Positions 1 through 9,222 are shown, counted from the stretch's first letter. The stretch: 64,000 bases of DNA from Paeniroseomonas aquatica (GCF_030409335.1 NZ_JAUFPN010000020.1:1-64000); one strand, 5' to 3'. Numbers and translations: made by a program. Notes: a model not told the origin generated them from the letters alone.

Positions 1-605
1 TCCTCCTTCCCAGGACTTTCCTGACGCAAGCTGGGCCCATGCCAGACGCTACCTGTTCGACGAGTTCGAGCGCACCAAGTCGCCGATCGCCGAGGAAGGC
101 CTGCGGCAGATTCAGGCGCTCTACGCCATCGAAGCGGAGATCAACGGCCTGCCGCCGGAGCACCGCCACGCCGAACGTCAGGCCCGCAGCAAACCGCTGC
201 TCGCGGAACTGCAGGACTGGATGGAGACGCAGCGGCGTCGGCTGTCCGGCAAGTCCGACCTGGGCAAGGCGTTGCAATATGCACTCGGCCGATGGGATGC
301 GCTGATGCGCTACCTGGACGACGGCCGGCTCTCGATCGACAACAACTTGGCGGAGCGGCTGCTGCGCGGCATTGCCGTGACGAGGAAGAACTTTTTGTTC
401 CTTGGCAGCGACGCAGGCGGCGAACGTGCCGCCATCATCTACACCATCGCCGAAACTGCCAAGCTCAACGGCCACAACCCGGAGGCCTACATCACCTCCG
501 TGCTCGACCGGATGGCGAAGGGGCATCTCGCCAGCAGGATCGATGACCTACTGCCGTGGAACCTCAGACCAGAAGCTCAAGCCGTGGCTGTGGGCTGACG
601 CTTAC
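1..605 (+). mobile_element. IS66-family element, right end (left part outside the window)
   Basis: The element is recognised from its transposase reading frame (2-598) and from the terminal sequence TGGGCTGACGCTTAC at 591-605, whose complement starts GTAAGCG, the usual tip of IS66-type inverted repeats. The transposase stop codon lies seven bases before the tip, which is normal for this family. The left end is not in the window, so neither the partner repeat nor the 8-bp target duplication expected for IS66 can be confirmed. Confidence 0.75.
2..598 (+). CDS. IS66-family transposase, C-terminal part
   Basis: This is the C-terminal portion of the DDE transposase of an IS66-type element. The frame is open from base 2, so the 5' end lies outside the window. 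Visible family features are WAHARRYLFDEF, KSPIAEEGL.QI.ALYAIEAEI, then KALQYALGRWDAL.RYLDDGRL.IDNNLAERLLRG containing the last catalytic Glu region, followed by GSDAGGERAAIIYTI.ETAKLNG and the C-terminal RIDDLLPWN. The residues before WAHARR do not look typical for the family, so the copy may already be disturbed there. Mobility cannot be judged without the rest of the element. Confidence 0.85.
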   Translation, partial: PPSQDFPDASWAHARRYLFDEFERTKSPIAEEGLRQIQALYAIEAEINGLPPEHRHAERQARSKPLLAELQDWMETQRRRLSGKSDLGKALQYALGRWDALMRYLDDGRLSIDNNLAERLLRGIAVTRKNFLFLGSDAGGERAAIIYTIAETAKLNGHNPEAYITSVLDRMAKGHLASRIDDLLPWNLRPEAQAVAVG

Positions 606-922
606 GGCAATCCTCGCTCTCGCCGGGCTTCGTTTATTTTTGTAGAAAAACTGAGAATTCCTGGCCGTGTTCCAGGCATGGATACTATCCAGGCCGAGGT
701 CGTGACTATCCCCGTACGGGTCCGCTTGGACCCATCGAGGCACTTCCCCTTATGTCTGTGGGATTACTCACCGGCAATCCGGCTAAAGCCACCTGCGGCA
801 GGTTCCAGCCCTGCCGTGACAGATGGGCCACATTTTCATGCGGTCGCGGATCGGAACCGGGGTCGGACCGGCCTTCTCACCGGACGCAGGCCGGGGCCCA
901 TGCGCCCGGCACCGCAAGGGCT
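606..922. other. non-coding stretch next to the IS66 end
   Basis: No gene is supported in this stretch. It has an A+T-richer patch around 630-660, unlike the surrounding DNA. It also holds a perfect 10-bp palindrome, CCCGTACGGG, at 711-720 and a small hairpin GGGTCC-gctt-GGACCC at 718-733. I see no convincing promoter. It lies between the end of the insertion element and the 3' end of the hydrolase gene on the other strand. Confidence 0.4.
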
Positions 923-1909
923 TCAGCCCTTGCGCAGCCCCTCGAAGAAGGCCGCCATGGCACGGAGGGACAGGGGCTCGTCCTGCCGCCGGTCGTAGAA
1001 GCCGCAATGACCGCCACCCTCCACCGCCAGGGGCGCCACCGCCGGGCAGGCGGCCCAGTCGATCCCCGCCAGGGATTCGATCGGCACCAAGGGATCGTCC
1101 GCCGCCATGACCACCAGGGTCGGCACCCGGATCTGCGGCAGCGCCGCGGCCGGCCGGTTGACCTCGCAATAGACCGCATAGGACGGGTAGCCGAAGCGCG
1201 GCGCCGTCACCGTCGCCTCGAACTCGACCAGCGACGAGGCCCGCCGTGCCGCCTGGCGCAGGCTTTCGGGCAGGTCGACGGCCGGCACCGCCAGCACCTC
1301 CCGCCGATAGAGCGCCAGCAGCGCACGGCCGAAGAGCGGATTGGCATCGATCGTCCGGAACGCCAGCTCCGGCTGCAGCGGCGGGCCGATCGCCGCCGCG
1401 CCCAGCACCGGCGGCAGGCCGGCCGTGTCGCGGCCCAGCAGGTTGAGCACCAGCGCCCCACCCAGGGACCAGCCGGCCAGCACCACCCCCTGACCCGTCA
1501 GCATCGCCGGCAGCGCCGCCAGGGCTTCCTGCAGGTCGCCGGCGCGGCCGAGGTGGTAGTGGCTGGTGCTGCGCGGGAGGCTCGGGCCGCTGCCGCGCAG
1601 GTTCAGCCGCAGCACCGGGAAGCCCCGGCGCAGCAGCCCCGCCGCCGCGTCCCGCAGGTAGGGGTCCTCCTCGCTGCCGGTCAGCCCATGCACCAGCACC
1701 GCCAGGGGCCGCGCGGGTTCCAGGACCAGCGGCGGCAGGTGCAGCATCGCCGCCAGCGCGTCGCCGTCCGCCAGGGGCAGCCAGAGCCGGTGTCCCGGCG
1801 TCAGCCGCGCCGCGAAGGGCCAGCGCAGGGCACGCAGGGTCTGCAGGGTGCCGCCCAGCCAGGGCGGCCGCGGGGAGAAGGGCGCGTGGGAAGGGATCAT
1901 GCCTGGCAC
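923..1909 (-). CDS. YheT/EMB8-type alpha/beta-hydrolase
   Basis: A 328-residue cytoplasmic alpha/beta-hydrolase of the YheT (COG0429) group, predicted esterases of unknown natural substrate. The oxyanion-region motif HGLTGSEEDPY is near residues 74-84. The nucleophile elbow GWSLGG puts Ser148 in place. The acid is in the AADDPLVP segment and the catalytic His in the EGGGHCGF segment near the C-terminus. Length and motif order match the family, so it looks intact. It sits alone on the minus strand, separated by 58 bp from the CoA-transferase upstream of it. Confidence 0.85.
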   Translation of the reverse strand: MPGMIPSHAPFSPRPPWLGGTLQTLRALRWPFAARLTPGHRLWLPLADGDALAAMLHLPPLVLEPARPLAVLVHGLTGSEEDPYLRDAAAGLLRRGFPVLRLNLRGSGPSLPRSTSHYHLGRAGDLQEALAALPAMLTGQGVVLAGWSLGGALVLNLLGRDTAGLPPVLGAAAIGPPLQPELAFRTIDANPLFGRALLALYRREVLAVPAVDLPESLRQAARRASSLVEFEATVTAPRFGYPSYAVYCEVNRPAAALPQIRVPTLVVMAADDPLVPIESLAGIDWAACPAVAPLAVEGGGHCGFYDRRQDEPLSLRAMAAFFEGLRKG

Positions 1910-1967
1910 AACGCCTGACCGCGGCGGCCGTTACCGCCGCCCCGCGAGCCCCCTCCCCGACCCGCTG

Positions 1968-3173
1968 TCAGAGGATGCCCTTCTCCCGCAGCGCCGCGAT
2001 CTCCGCCGCCGGCATGCCCAGCAACCCGCCCAGGATCGCGTCTGTGTGCTGGCCCAGCACCGGCGGTGGGCTGCGGTAGTCCGGCGGCGTCGCCGAGAGC
2101 TTCACCGGGTTGGCGATGACCGTCACCGTCTCGCCGCTCGCATGCTGCATCTCGACCGTCATGTTGCGGGCGATGACATGCGGGTCGGCGAAGACCTGCT
2201 CCAGCGTGTTGATCGGGCCGCAGCCGATCTTCAGCGCCTCGAGCGCGTCGATCCACTCGGCGGTGGTCTTCGACTTCATCACCGGCGTCAGGGTCTCGGT
2301 CACCAGGGCGCGGTTGGCGACGCGCTTGGGGTTGGTCGAGAAGCGCTCGTCGCGCAACAGGTGCTCGAGGCCATTGGCCTTGCAGAAGCGCTCGAAGGTC
2401 GGGTCATTGCCGACGGCCAGGATGATGTAGCCATCCTTGGTCGGGTATTCCTGGTAAGGCGCGATGTTCGGATGCTGGTTGCCGAGCCGCGGCGGGTTCT
2501 CCCCGGTCGCCAGGTAGTTCATGCCCTGGTTGGCCAACCAGGCGACGTGGGTATCGAGCATGCCGATATCGATCTGCTGCCCCTGCCCGGTGGCGTGGCG
2601 GTGGTTCACCGCCGCCAGGATGCCGATGCAGCCGTAGAGCCCGGCGAAGAGGTCGGCGACCGGCACGCCGACCTTCTGCGGCGAGCCGTCCGGCTCCCCG
2701 GTCAGCGACATGACGCCGCCCATCGCCTGGATCAGCGCGTCGTAGCCGGGGCGCGGCGCGTAGGGGCCGGTCTGGCCGAAGCCGGTGATCGAGCAGTAGA
2801 TCAGCCGCGGGTACTTCTGCGACAGCTGCTCCCAGCCCAGCCCGTACTTGGCCAGGGCGCCCACCTTGAAATTCTCGGCCAGGATGTCGCAGCTCTCGAG
2901 CAGCCGGTGAATGATCGCCTGGCCCTCGGGCTTCGAGATGTCGACCGTCACCGACTTCTTGTTGCGGTTCACCCCGACGAAATAGGCGCTCTCGCGCGTG
3001 TTCGGCACGAAGGGCGGGGCGAAGCCGCGGGTGTCGTCGCCGGCTTCCGGCCGCTCGATCTTGATCACCTCGGCGCCGAGGTCGCCCAGCATCTGGGTGC
3101 AGGTGGGCCCGGCCAGCACCCGGGTCAGATCGAGCACCCGGAGGCCCTTCAGCGGTCCAGTCGGTTCCTGCAT
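1968..3173 (-). CDS. family III (CaiB/BaiF) acyl-CoA transferase
   Basis: A 401-residue class III CoA-transferase, which moves CoA between an acyl-CoA donor and a carboxylic acid through an aspartyl intermediate. The N-terminal LKGLRVLDLTRVLAGP and the GAEVIKIERPE segment are typical. The nucleophile is predicted as Asp174 in VPVADLFAGLYG. I chose the start at 3173 because GGGAG lies just upstream; the in-frame ATG at 3215 has no ribosome-binding site and adds only an Ala/Glu-rich stretch. The gene lies 85 bp downstream of malonyl-CoA decarboxylase on the same strand, so a link with malonate or another dicarboxylate is plausible but unproven. The substrate cannot be read from sequence. Confidence 0.88.
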   Translation of the reverse strand: MQEPTGPLKGLRVLDLTRVLAGPTCTQMLGDLGAEVIKIERPEAGDDTRGFAPPFVPNTRESAYFVGVNRNKKSVTVDISKPEGQAIIHRLLESCDILAENFKVGALAKYGLGWEQLSQKYPRLIYCSITGFGQTGPYAPRPGYDALIQAMGGVMSLTGEPDGSPQKVGVPVADLFAGLYGCIGILAAVNHRHATGQGQQIDIGMLDTHVAWLANQGMNYLATGENPPRLGNQHPNIAPYQEYPTKDGYIILAVGNDPTFERFCKANGLEHLLRDERFSTNPKRVANRALVTETLTPVMKSKTTAEWIDALEALKIGCGPINTLEQVFADPHVIARNMTVEMQHASGETVTVIANPVKLSATPPDYRSPPPVLGQHTDAILGGLLGMPAAEIAALREKGIL

Positions 3174-3258
3174 CTCTTCGTCTCCCTCTGCCGCGGCGAA
3201 TGCGGATGCCGTCATGCACCAAGCACCGCCCCGGGGCTAGTGAGGCAGGCCGGTGCGA

Positions 3259-4737
3259 TCAGGCCGGCCGCGGCGCCGGCTTGTCCTCGCCGCCCAGCAG
3301 CCGCGGCAGGCGCGAGGTCAGCCGGCCGCTGCTCGGCTTCGGCGCCGCCGGCGGCGCCAGCAGCGCATCCACCGCCGCCGAACGGGCGACCTGGCCCGAG
3401 CGCACGAAGCGCTCGTGGTTCTCCTCGATGGTGTCGCGGTCGTAGAGGTAGTTCACCATGATTCCATGGCTTTCCCGCATGCCGCGCGGCGCGGTATTGC
3501 CCAGCCAGTTCACCCGCTCCAGCCGCGCGCCGTTGCCGAGGTGGAAGCGGGCCACCGGATCGATGCCCCCCATGCCGGTATTCGGCCGGGTCAGGTAGGC
3601 CGCTGCCAGCCGCAGCAACAACGGCCGCAGCAGCGCCTCCAGCGCCGGGTCGTGCCACCAGCCGTCGTTCACCAGGGTGCGGAAGCCGGCCGTGGCATCC
3701 TCGGTCCCGGCGGCGGCGCCCAGGGCGGCGGCCTCCTCCGGGCGGAACACCCCGCCCTCCGGCGGCGTGGCCAGCTGCCGCTCCAGCCAGCGGCGGAAGC
3801 CCGGCACCGGCGACAGGGTGGAAAATTGGGTCAGCTGCGGCAGCTCGGCCTTCAGCTCCTCGACCACCTGCTTGATGAGGAAATTGCCGAAGGAGATGCC
3901 GCGCAGCCCCTCCTGGCAGTTGGAGATGGAGTAGAAGATCGCGGTATCCGCCTGGGCCGGATCGCTTGCCGGCGCGTCGCGCCCCAGCAGCGGCTGGATG
4001 GCCCTGGCAAGGCCCGAGACCAGCGCCACCTCGACGAAGATCAGCGGCTCCCCCGGCAGGGCCGGGTGGAAGAAGGCGAAGCAGCGGCGGTCCGCCGCCA
4101 GCCGCCGCCGGAGGTCCTCCCAGCCGGCGATCTCGTGCACCGCCTCGTAGGCGATGAGCTTCTCCAGCACCGCCGCGGGCGTCTGCCAGTCGATCCGCCG
4201 CAGCTCGAGGAAGCCGCGGTTGAACCAGGAGGCAAAGAGATGCTTGAGATCCGCGTCGAGCACCCGCAGCGCCGGATGCTGCCGGCCGAGCGTGGCCAGC
4301 TCCTCGCGGATCTTGACCAGGCAGGCGGTGCCGCCCGGGGCCATGTTCATCCGCCGGATCAGCTCCTGCCGCGGCGGCTCCGCGGCCTCCGCCAGGCGCG
4401 CCACGGTCTCCGGCCCGGGTTTCGCCAGCCAGGCCTCGGCCGCCGTGCGCAGCTTGCCGGCATCCGGCCCGAAGCCCTCGGAGAGCATGGTCAGGAACGC
4501 CAGCCGGTCCTCGGCCGAGAGCGCCGCGATGCTGTCGTGCAGCTCCCGCGCCACCGCCGCGCCCGAGGCCTCGCCGCGCTCGGAGAGCAGCGCTTCCGCC
4601 AGCCGCGTCGCACGGTCGAGGGGCGGCAGTCCGGCGGCGGGGACGTCGGCATAGGGGCGGCCACGATCGGCCACCGTGGACCAGACCCGTTCCAGCCAGC
4701 CGCGGGAAGCAGCCGCCGTCGACACTGTGCCTGCCAT
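3259..4737 (-). CDS. malonyl-CoA decarboxylase
   Basis: A 492-residue malonyl-CoA decarboxylase (MCD/MatA family) converting malonyl-CoA to acetyl-CoA and CO2. The helical N-terminal half is followed by a GNAT-like catalytic half with FFHPALPGEPLIFVEVAL (about 222-239), TAIFYSISNCQEGLRG (265-280) and LSPVPGFRRWL (308-318). The catalytic Ser and His of the family fit Ser270 and His399 (in FHLGNGARLERVNW). The CoA-transferase downstream could supply malonyl-CoA, a two-gene alternative to a MatB ligase; this pairing is inference. Upstream lies a 229-bp divergent region shared with the aldehyde dehydrogenase gene. The protein looks complete. Confidence 0.92.
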   Translation of the reverse strand: MAGTVSTAAASRGWLERVWSTVADRGRPYADVPAAGLPPLDRATRLAEALLSERGEASGAAVARELHDSIAALSAEDRLAFLTMLSEGFGPDAGKLRTAAEAWLAKPGPETVARLAEAAEPPRQELIRRMNMAPGGTACLVKIREELATLGRQHPALRVLDADLKHLFASWFNRGFLELRRIDWQTPAAVLEKLIAYEAVHEIAGWEDLRRRLAADRRCFAFFHPALPGEPLIFVEVALVSGLARAIQPLLGRDAPASDPAQADTAIFYSISNCQEGLRGISFGNFLIKQVVEELKAELPQLTQFSTLSPVPGFRRWLERQLATPPEGGVFRPEEAAALGAAAGTEDATAGFRTLVNDGWWHDPALEALLRPLLLRLAAAYLTRPNTGMGGIDPVARFHLGNGARLERVNWLGNTAPRGMRESHGIMVNYLYDRDTIEENHERFVRSGQVARSAAVDALLAPPAAPKPSSGRLTSRLPRLLGGEDKPAPRPA

Positions 4738-4966
4738 TCGGGATCGGTCTCCTGGAATTGCCCGTGCCGCATCCTACCAGCGGGTGGGGGGGCGCCGGAA
4801 GCGTGCCATCGCCCGCTGCGCTCTCACCATCCAGCCAGCGGGCCGGCCAGCGGGGCCGCCTTGCCGACCCGGGCCTGCTCCCCGTATTCCCCTCCGTCTT
4901 GTCCGCAGGAGATCGCCGGCCCATGGTCTGCCGGTCCCGATGCGCAGCCACCATGGGAGGAAATCC

Positions 4967-6478
4967 ATGCTCGACCGGCCCCAGCACACCCCCGTCGACC
5001 CCAGCCTCGACCCCTTCGCCCTGGCCAAGGCGCTGTCCGGCTTCCACTTCATCGACGGCGGCTACGTGCCGGGCCGCAACGGTGCGACCTTCGCCGTGGT
5101 CAATCCGGCGACCGGCATCGAGGTGGCGCGCGCCGCCGAGGGCGATGCCGCCGACGTCGATGCCGCGGTGCAGTCCGCCGCCAAGGCCCAGAAGGCCTGG
5201 GCCAAGGTCCCGGCGCGCAAGCGCGGCGCCATGGTGCATGCCTGCGCCGCCCTGCTGAAGGACCATGTCGAGGAGCTCTCGCGCCTCATCGCGCTCGAGA
5301 CCGGCAAGGCGCTGCGCACCGAGAGCCGGGTCGAGGCCGGCGTCGTCGCCGATGTCTTCGAATTCTTCGGCGGCCTGGGCAGCGAGCTGAAGGGCGAGAG
5401 CGTGCCCTTTGCCCCGAATGTCCTTTCCGTGACAGTACGCGAGCCGCTCGGCGTGGTCGGGGCGATCATCCCCTGGAACGTGCCGATGCTGCTGATGGCG
5501 CTGAAGGTGGCCCCTGCCCTGGTCGCCGGCAACGCCGTGGTGGTGAAATCCGCCGAGGAGGCGCCGCTCGCGGTGCTGCGGATCTGCGAGCTGATGAACC
5601 GCGTCCTGCCGCCGGGCGTCTTCAACATGGTCTCGGGCTACGGCCCGGAATGCGGCGCGCCGCTGGTCGAGCATCCGCTGGTCCGCAAGGTGACCTTCAC
5701 CGGCAGCGTCGAGACCGGCAAGATCGTGGCGCGTGCGGCCGCCAACAAGCTGATCCCGGTGACGCTCGAGCTCGGCGGCAAGTCGCCGATGATCGTCTTC
5801 GCCGACTGCGACTTCGACAAGACCGTCTCCGGCGCGCTGACCTCCATGCGCTTCACCCGCCAGGGCCAGAGCTGCACGGCGGCGAGCCGCATCTACGTGG
5901 AGCGGCCGATCTTCGACCGCTTCGTCACCGCCATGAAGACCGCGGTCGATGCCATGGTGATGGGCGACCCGCTGGATGAGAAGACCGACATCGGCACCAT
6001 CGTCAGCCAGGACCAGCTCGCCAAGGTGCGCGGCTTCATCGAGGAGGGGACGGCGACCGCCGGCGCCACCGCGCATGTCTGCTCGGCCATGCCCTCCGAC
6101 CCGGCGCTGAAGAAGGGGCTGTTCATCCAGCCCGTCATCTTTACCGGCCTCGGCCCGGACAGCCGGCTGGTGCGGGAGGAGATCTTCGGACCGGTCACCG
6201 TCATGGCGCCCTTCGACGATGCGGAGGCCGTGCTGGCCGAGGCCAACGACAGCGAGTACGGCCTGGCCGCCAGCCTCTGGACCAACAACCTGAAGGTCGG
6301 GCTCGACCTGGCGCACCGGCTGGAGGCGGGGCTGGTGCAGATCAACCAGAACCTCGTGGTCCAGGCCAACCTGAGCTACGGCGGCGTCAAGTCGAGCGGC
6401 CTCGGCAAGGAGGCCTCGCTCGAGGCGATGCTGGAGCACTTCACCCACAAGAAGACCATCATGGTGAACATGGGCTGA
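4967..6478 (+). CDS. NAD(P)-dependent aldehyde dehydrogenase
   Basis: A 503-residue aldehyde dehydrogenase superfamily enzyme oxidising an aldehyde to an acid. Catalytic positions are all present: Asn171 in IIPWNVPML, Glu268 in VTLELGGKSP and the nucleophile Cys303 in RQGQSCTAASR. The start at 4967 is fixed by GGGAGG at 4955-4960; a longer upstream frame has no such signal. It is divergent from malonyl-CoA decarboxylase. A malonate-semialdehyde or succinate-semialdehyde type substrate would suit the neighbourhood but the sequence does not decide it. A perfect hairpin follows the gene. Confidence 0.88.
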   Translation: MLDRPQHTPVDPSLDPFALAKALSGFHFIDGGYVPGRNGATFAVVNPATGIEVARAAEGDAADVDAAVQSAAKAQKAWAKVPARKRGAMVHACAALLKDHVEELSRLIALETGKALRTESRVEAGVVADVFEFFGGLGSELKGESVPFAPNVLSVTVREPLGVVGAIIPWNVPMLLMALKVAPALVAGNAVVVKSAEEAPLAVLRICELMNRVLPPGVFNMVSGYGPECGAPLVEHPLVRKVTFTGSVETGKIVARAAANKLIPVTLELGGKSPMIVFADCDFDKTVSGALTSMRFTRQGQSCTAASRIYVERPIFDRFVTAMKTAVDAMVMGDPLDEKTDIGTIVSQDQLAKVRGFIEEGTATAGATAHVCSAMPSDPALKKGLFIQPVIFTGLGPDSRLVREEIFGPVTVMAPFDDAEAVLAEANDSEYGLAASLWTNNLKVGLDLAHRLEAGLVQINQNLVVQANLSYGGVKSSGLGKEASLEAMLEHFTHKKTIMVNMG

Positions 6479-6485
6479 GGTCCCT

Positions 6486-6513
6486 CGCGGGGCGCCGGCG
6501 ACGGCGCCCCGCG
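6486..6513 (+). terminator. hairpin after the aldehyde dehydrogenase gene
   Basis: A perfect 12-bp stem, CGCGGGGCGCCG paired with CGGCGCCCCGCG, closes a GCGA loop seven bases after the stop codon. There is no T-tract, as is common in very G+C-rich genomes, so termination is inferred from position and stem strength. Confidence 0.6.
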
Positions 6514-6580
6514 GGCATCTTCCGGCGGCGCCTCCGGCATACCGCTTGCTACGCCGCAGGCATATCGGGAGACCGCTGCG

Positions 6581-7423
6581 ATGGAGTTTCGACTTGGCTG
6601 CGAACTGGCCTACCAGCTCCAGCAGCCCACGCCCTTCCTCTTCAATGTCGAGGTCGCCCGGACGCCAATCCAGGCAATCCGGCACGAGGCCCTGGCCTTC
6701 ACCCCCGCCCTGCCGCAGGAGGCCTGGCTGCAGCCGGAAAGCGGCAACCGCTACCTCCGCGTGGTGGCGCCGCCCGGTCGCTTCGTGTTGCACTACGAGG
6801 CGACCGTCTCCCTCGCGCCCGGGCTCGACGACCCCGCCGGCATCGCCGAGGTGCCGGCCGGCGAGCTGCCCTTCGCGGTCTATCCGCACCTCTATCCCAG
6901 CCGCTATTGCCAGGCGGACCGGCTGACCCCCTTCGCCCAGCGCACCTTCGGCGGCCTGCCGGGCGGCTATGCCCGCGTCAACGGCATCTGCAACTGGATC
7001 CACGACCACGTCGACTACCGCGCGGGCAGTTCGGACGAGCAGAGCTCGGCCATGGACACCATCCTGGACCGGGCCGGGGTCTGCCGCGACTTCGCCCACC
7101 TCGCCATTGCCTGCTGCCGGGCCATGGGCATCCCCGCCCGCTACGTCAGCGCCTATGCCTGGCGGCTCGACCCGCCGGACTTCCACGCGGTCTTCGAGGC
7201 CTGGCTGCAGGGCCCGACCGGCGGCGCCTGGTACATCTTCGATGCCACCCGCAAGGCGGCGCCGAACGGGCTGGTGCGGATCGGCATCGGCCGCGACGCC
7301 GCCGAGGTCGCCTTCGCCTCCCCCTTCGGCGCCTTCGAGGCCGAGAAGCCCCGGGTCTGGATCGAGGCGCCCGGCGCCGCCGAAGGGGCGATCACCACCG
7401 CCGCGGTCCGCGTCGAGGGCTGA
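6581..7423 (+). CDS. transglutaminase-like cysteine protease-fold protein
   Basis: A 280-residue protein of the bacterial transglutaminase-like family, with an N-terminal beta-rich domain and a transglutaminase core. The catalytic triad is visible: Cys168 in DRAGVCRDFAHLA, His202 in PPDFHAVFEAW and Asp221 in WYIFDATRKAAP. Proteins of this group are usually predicted peptidases or amidases; the substrate is unknown. No signal peptide is seen, so it is probably cytoplasmic. A GGGAG precedes the ATG by nine bases. It stands alone between the aldehyde dehydrogenase terminator and a convergent antiporter gene that ends only seven bases away. Confidence 0.85.
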   Translation: MEFRLGCELAYQLQQPTPFLFNVEVARTPIQAIRHEALAFTPALPQEAWLQPESGNRYLRVVAPPGRFVLHYEATVSLAPGLDDPAGIAEVPAGELPFAVYPHLYPSRYCQADRLTPFAQRTFGGLPGGYARVNGICNWIHDHVDYRAGSSDEQSSAMDTILDRAGVCRDFAHLAIACCRAMGIPARYVSAYAWRLDPPDFHAVFEAWLQGPTGGAWYIFDATRKAAPNGLVRIGIGRDAAEVAFASPFGAFEAEKPRVWIEAPGAAEGAITTAAVRVEG

Positions 7424-7430
7424 GCCCCGC

Positions 7431-9005
7431 TCAGTCGTCGAGGGCGCGGCGGATCTGGTGCTCCTCCAGGTCCAGCTCGTCGCCCAGGGTGCGGTGGGCC
7501 TCGGCATCCATGGTATCGGCCCGCTCGGCGAGGTGCTCGCGCGCCGCCTCGATGGCGACGAGCCGCAGCCGGAGCTGGGCCTCGAGCTGCTGGCCCTTCG
7601 CCGCCAAATCCTGCCCCTCGATGCTGGCCCGCTCGGCCCGGAGCTCGTATTCCTGCACCAGCTCGGCCGCCGCCGCCGCCTGCGCGGTGGTCTCGGGATA
7701 GTCGAGCTGGTCGCGCACCGCCTCCAGCGCGGCGGTGGCGATCTCGGCCCGCGCCTCGGCGGTCTCGGGCTCCGGCAGCACCGTCCGCTCGTCGACCACG
7801 CCCAGCCGGCGCACCACCCAGCCGAGCGTCGTCCCCTGGAACACCAGGGTGGCGCAGATCGAGCAGAAGGCCAGGAACAGGATCAGGTCGCGGCCGGGGA
7901 AATGCTCGGGCAGGGCCAGCGCCGCGGCCAAGCTGACCACGCCGCGCATCCCGGTCCAGGAGATCACCACCGAATGGCTCCAGTGCGGCATTGGGTCGCG
8001 CAGCCGCAGCGACGGCGAGAGGCGCCGCGGCACCCAGGCCGCGCCGAAGACCCAGGCGAAGCGGCTGAGGATCAGCACCGTCGACATCGCCGCCGCCAGC
8101 AGCGCCAGCTGGCCGAGGTCATAGGCGGCCAAGCGCCCAACGATGTCGCGCAGCTGCAGCCCGATGAGCATGAAGACGAGGCTGGTGAGCGCGAACTCGA
8201 GGAAGCCCCAGACCGCCACCAGCTCGATCCGGGTCCGCGCGGTGAACTCGGCATGCTGCTGCCGCCCGAGCACGAAGCCGCAGGCGACCGCGGCCAGCAC
8301 GCCGGAGGCATGGCAGGCCTCGGCCCCCAGATAGGCGGCGAAGCCGGCGAGGATGCTGATGGTGAGGTCGAGCAGCGTATCCCCGAGATGGGTGAAGACC
8401 CACATCGCCGCCAGCCCGACCAGCCAGCCGATCAGCGCCCCGCCGGCCGCGACCGCGACGAATTGCAGGGCGCCGTCGGTGTAGTCCACGGCGCCGATGC
8501 CGACCGCCGCGACCGCGAATTTGTACAGCACCAGCGAGGAGGCGTCGTTGATCAGGCTCTCGCCCTCGAGCACCGTCACGATCCGCTTCGGCAGCCGGAA
8601 CCGCTTCAGAATGGCGGCGGCGGCGACCGCATCCGGCGGCGCCACGATGGCGCCGAGGGCGATCGCCGCCCACCAGGGCATGTCGGGCACGAAGTGCTTC
8701 GCGGTGACGGCGATCAGCCCCGCGGTGAAGAAGACCGCGCCGATCGCCAGCATCAGGATGGGCCGGAGGTTGTCGCGGAAGGCCGGCCAGTCGGTGCGGT
8801 AGGCGCTGACCTGCAGCAGCGGCGGCAGGAACAGCGCCAGCACCAGCTCCGGGTCGAGCACGAGGCTCGGCAGGCCGGGTATGAAGGCGATCCCCATCCC
8901 GCCGAGCACCAGCGTCACCGCCAGCGGCAGGTCCAGCGCCCGGGCCAGGACGGCCAGGGCGACGCAGGCGCCCAGCAGGGTCAGCAGCAGCTCGAAGGTT
9001 TCCAA
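7431..9005 (-). CDS. Na+/H+ antiporter, CPA1 family
   Basis: A 524-residue inner-membrane cation/proton antiporter. About twelve hydrophobic segments fill residues 1-390. Ion-path motifs of the CPA1 family are present: AIVAPPDAVAAAAILKR near residue 118 and LEGESLINDASSLV near 145. The C-terminal 120 residues form a charged, helical cytoplasmic tail rich in Glu, Ala and Arg, as in the bacterial NhaP/YjcE-like subgroup. It probably exchanges Na+ or K+ for protons in pH homeostasis. The gene is convergent with the transglutaminase-like gene. I see no partner genes. Confidence 0.88.
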   Translation of the reverse strand: METFELLLTLLGACVALAVLARALDLPLAVTLVLGGMGIAFIPGLPSLVLDPELVLALFLPPLLQVSAYRTDWPAFRDNLRPILMLAIGAVFFTAGLIAVTAKHFVPDMPWWAAIALGAIVAPPDAVAAAAILKRFRLPKRIVTVLEGESLINDASSLVLYKFAVAAVGIGAVDYTDGALQFVAVAAGGALIGWLVGLAAMWVFTHLGDTLLDLTISILAGFAAYLGAEACHASGVLAAVACGFVLGRQQHAEFTARTRIELVAVWGFLEFALTSLVFMLIGLQLRDIVGRLAAYDLGQLALLAAAMSTVLILSRFAWVFGAAWVPRRLSPSLRLRDPMPHWSHSVVISWTGMRGVVSLAAALALPEHFPGRDLILFLAFCSICATLVFQGTTLGWVVRRLGVVDERTVLPEPETAEARAEIATAALEAVRDQLDYPETTAQAAAAAELVQEYELRAERASIEGQDLAAKGQQLEAQLRLRLVAIEAAREHLAERADTMDAEAHRTLGDELDLEEHQIRRALDD

Positions 9006-9222
9006 ATCGATCCCGCGCCCGGCCGGGCCGGGTCATGCTTCATGGCCAGTGGAGGACTCCGGCCAGGACCGGCAGGCGGTTGAACGCCCGAGCGCCCGGC
9101 CGGCTCCGCCGGGCCCCGGCGGAAAGGCGCGAAACCCCCGAACCCGGCCGCGGCCTCCGCGTTGCCCCCGCACAACCGCCATCCGGGCCGCCCCGGCCAT
9201 GGCCGATACGGAGGCAGCCCGC

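Noticed and set aside
606-780. GGCAATCC occurs at 606-613, right after the IS66 tip, and again at 773-780.
   Set aside because: A target duplication should flank the whole element, and 606-772 has no element features. Two 8-mers this close can occur by chance.
3212-7507. A very long open frame on the minus strand (about 1,430 codons) across the malonyl-CoA decarboxylase and aldehyde dehydrogenase region.
   Set aside because: Its translation shows no family motifs and it is the usual antisense openness of a very G+C-rich genome; MCD and ALDH motifs support the other frames.
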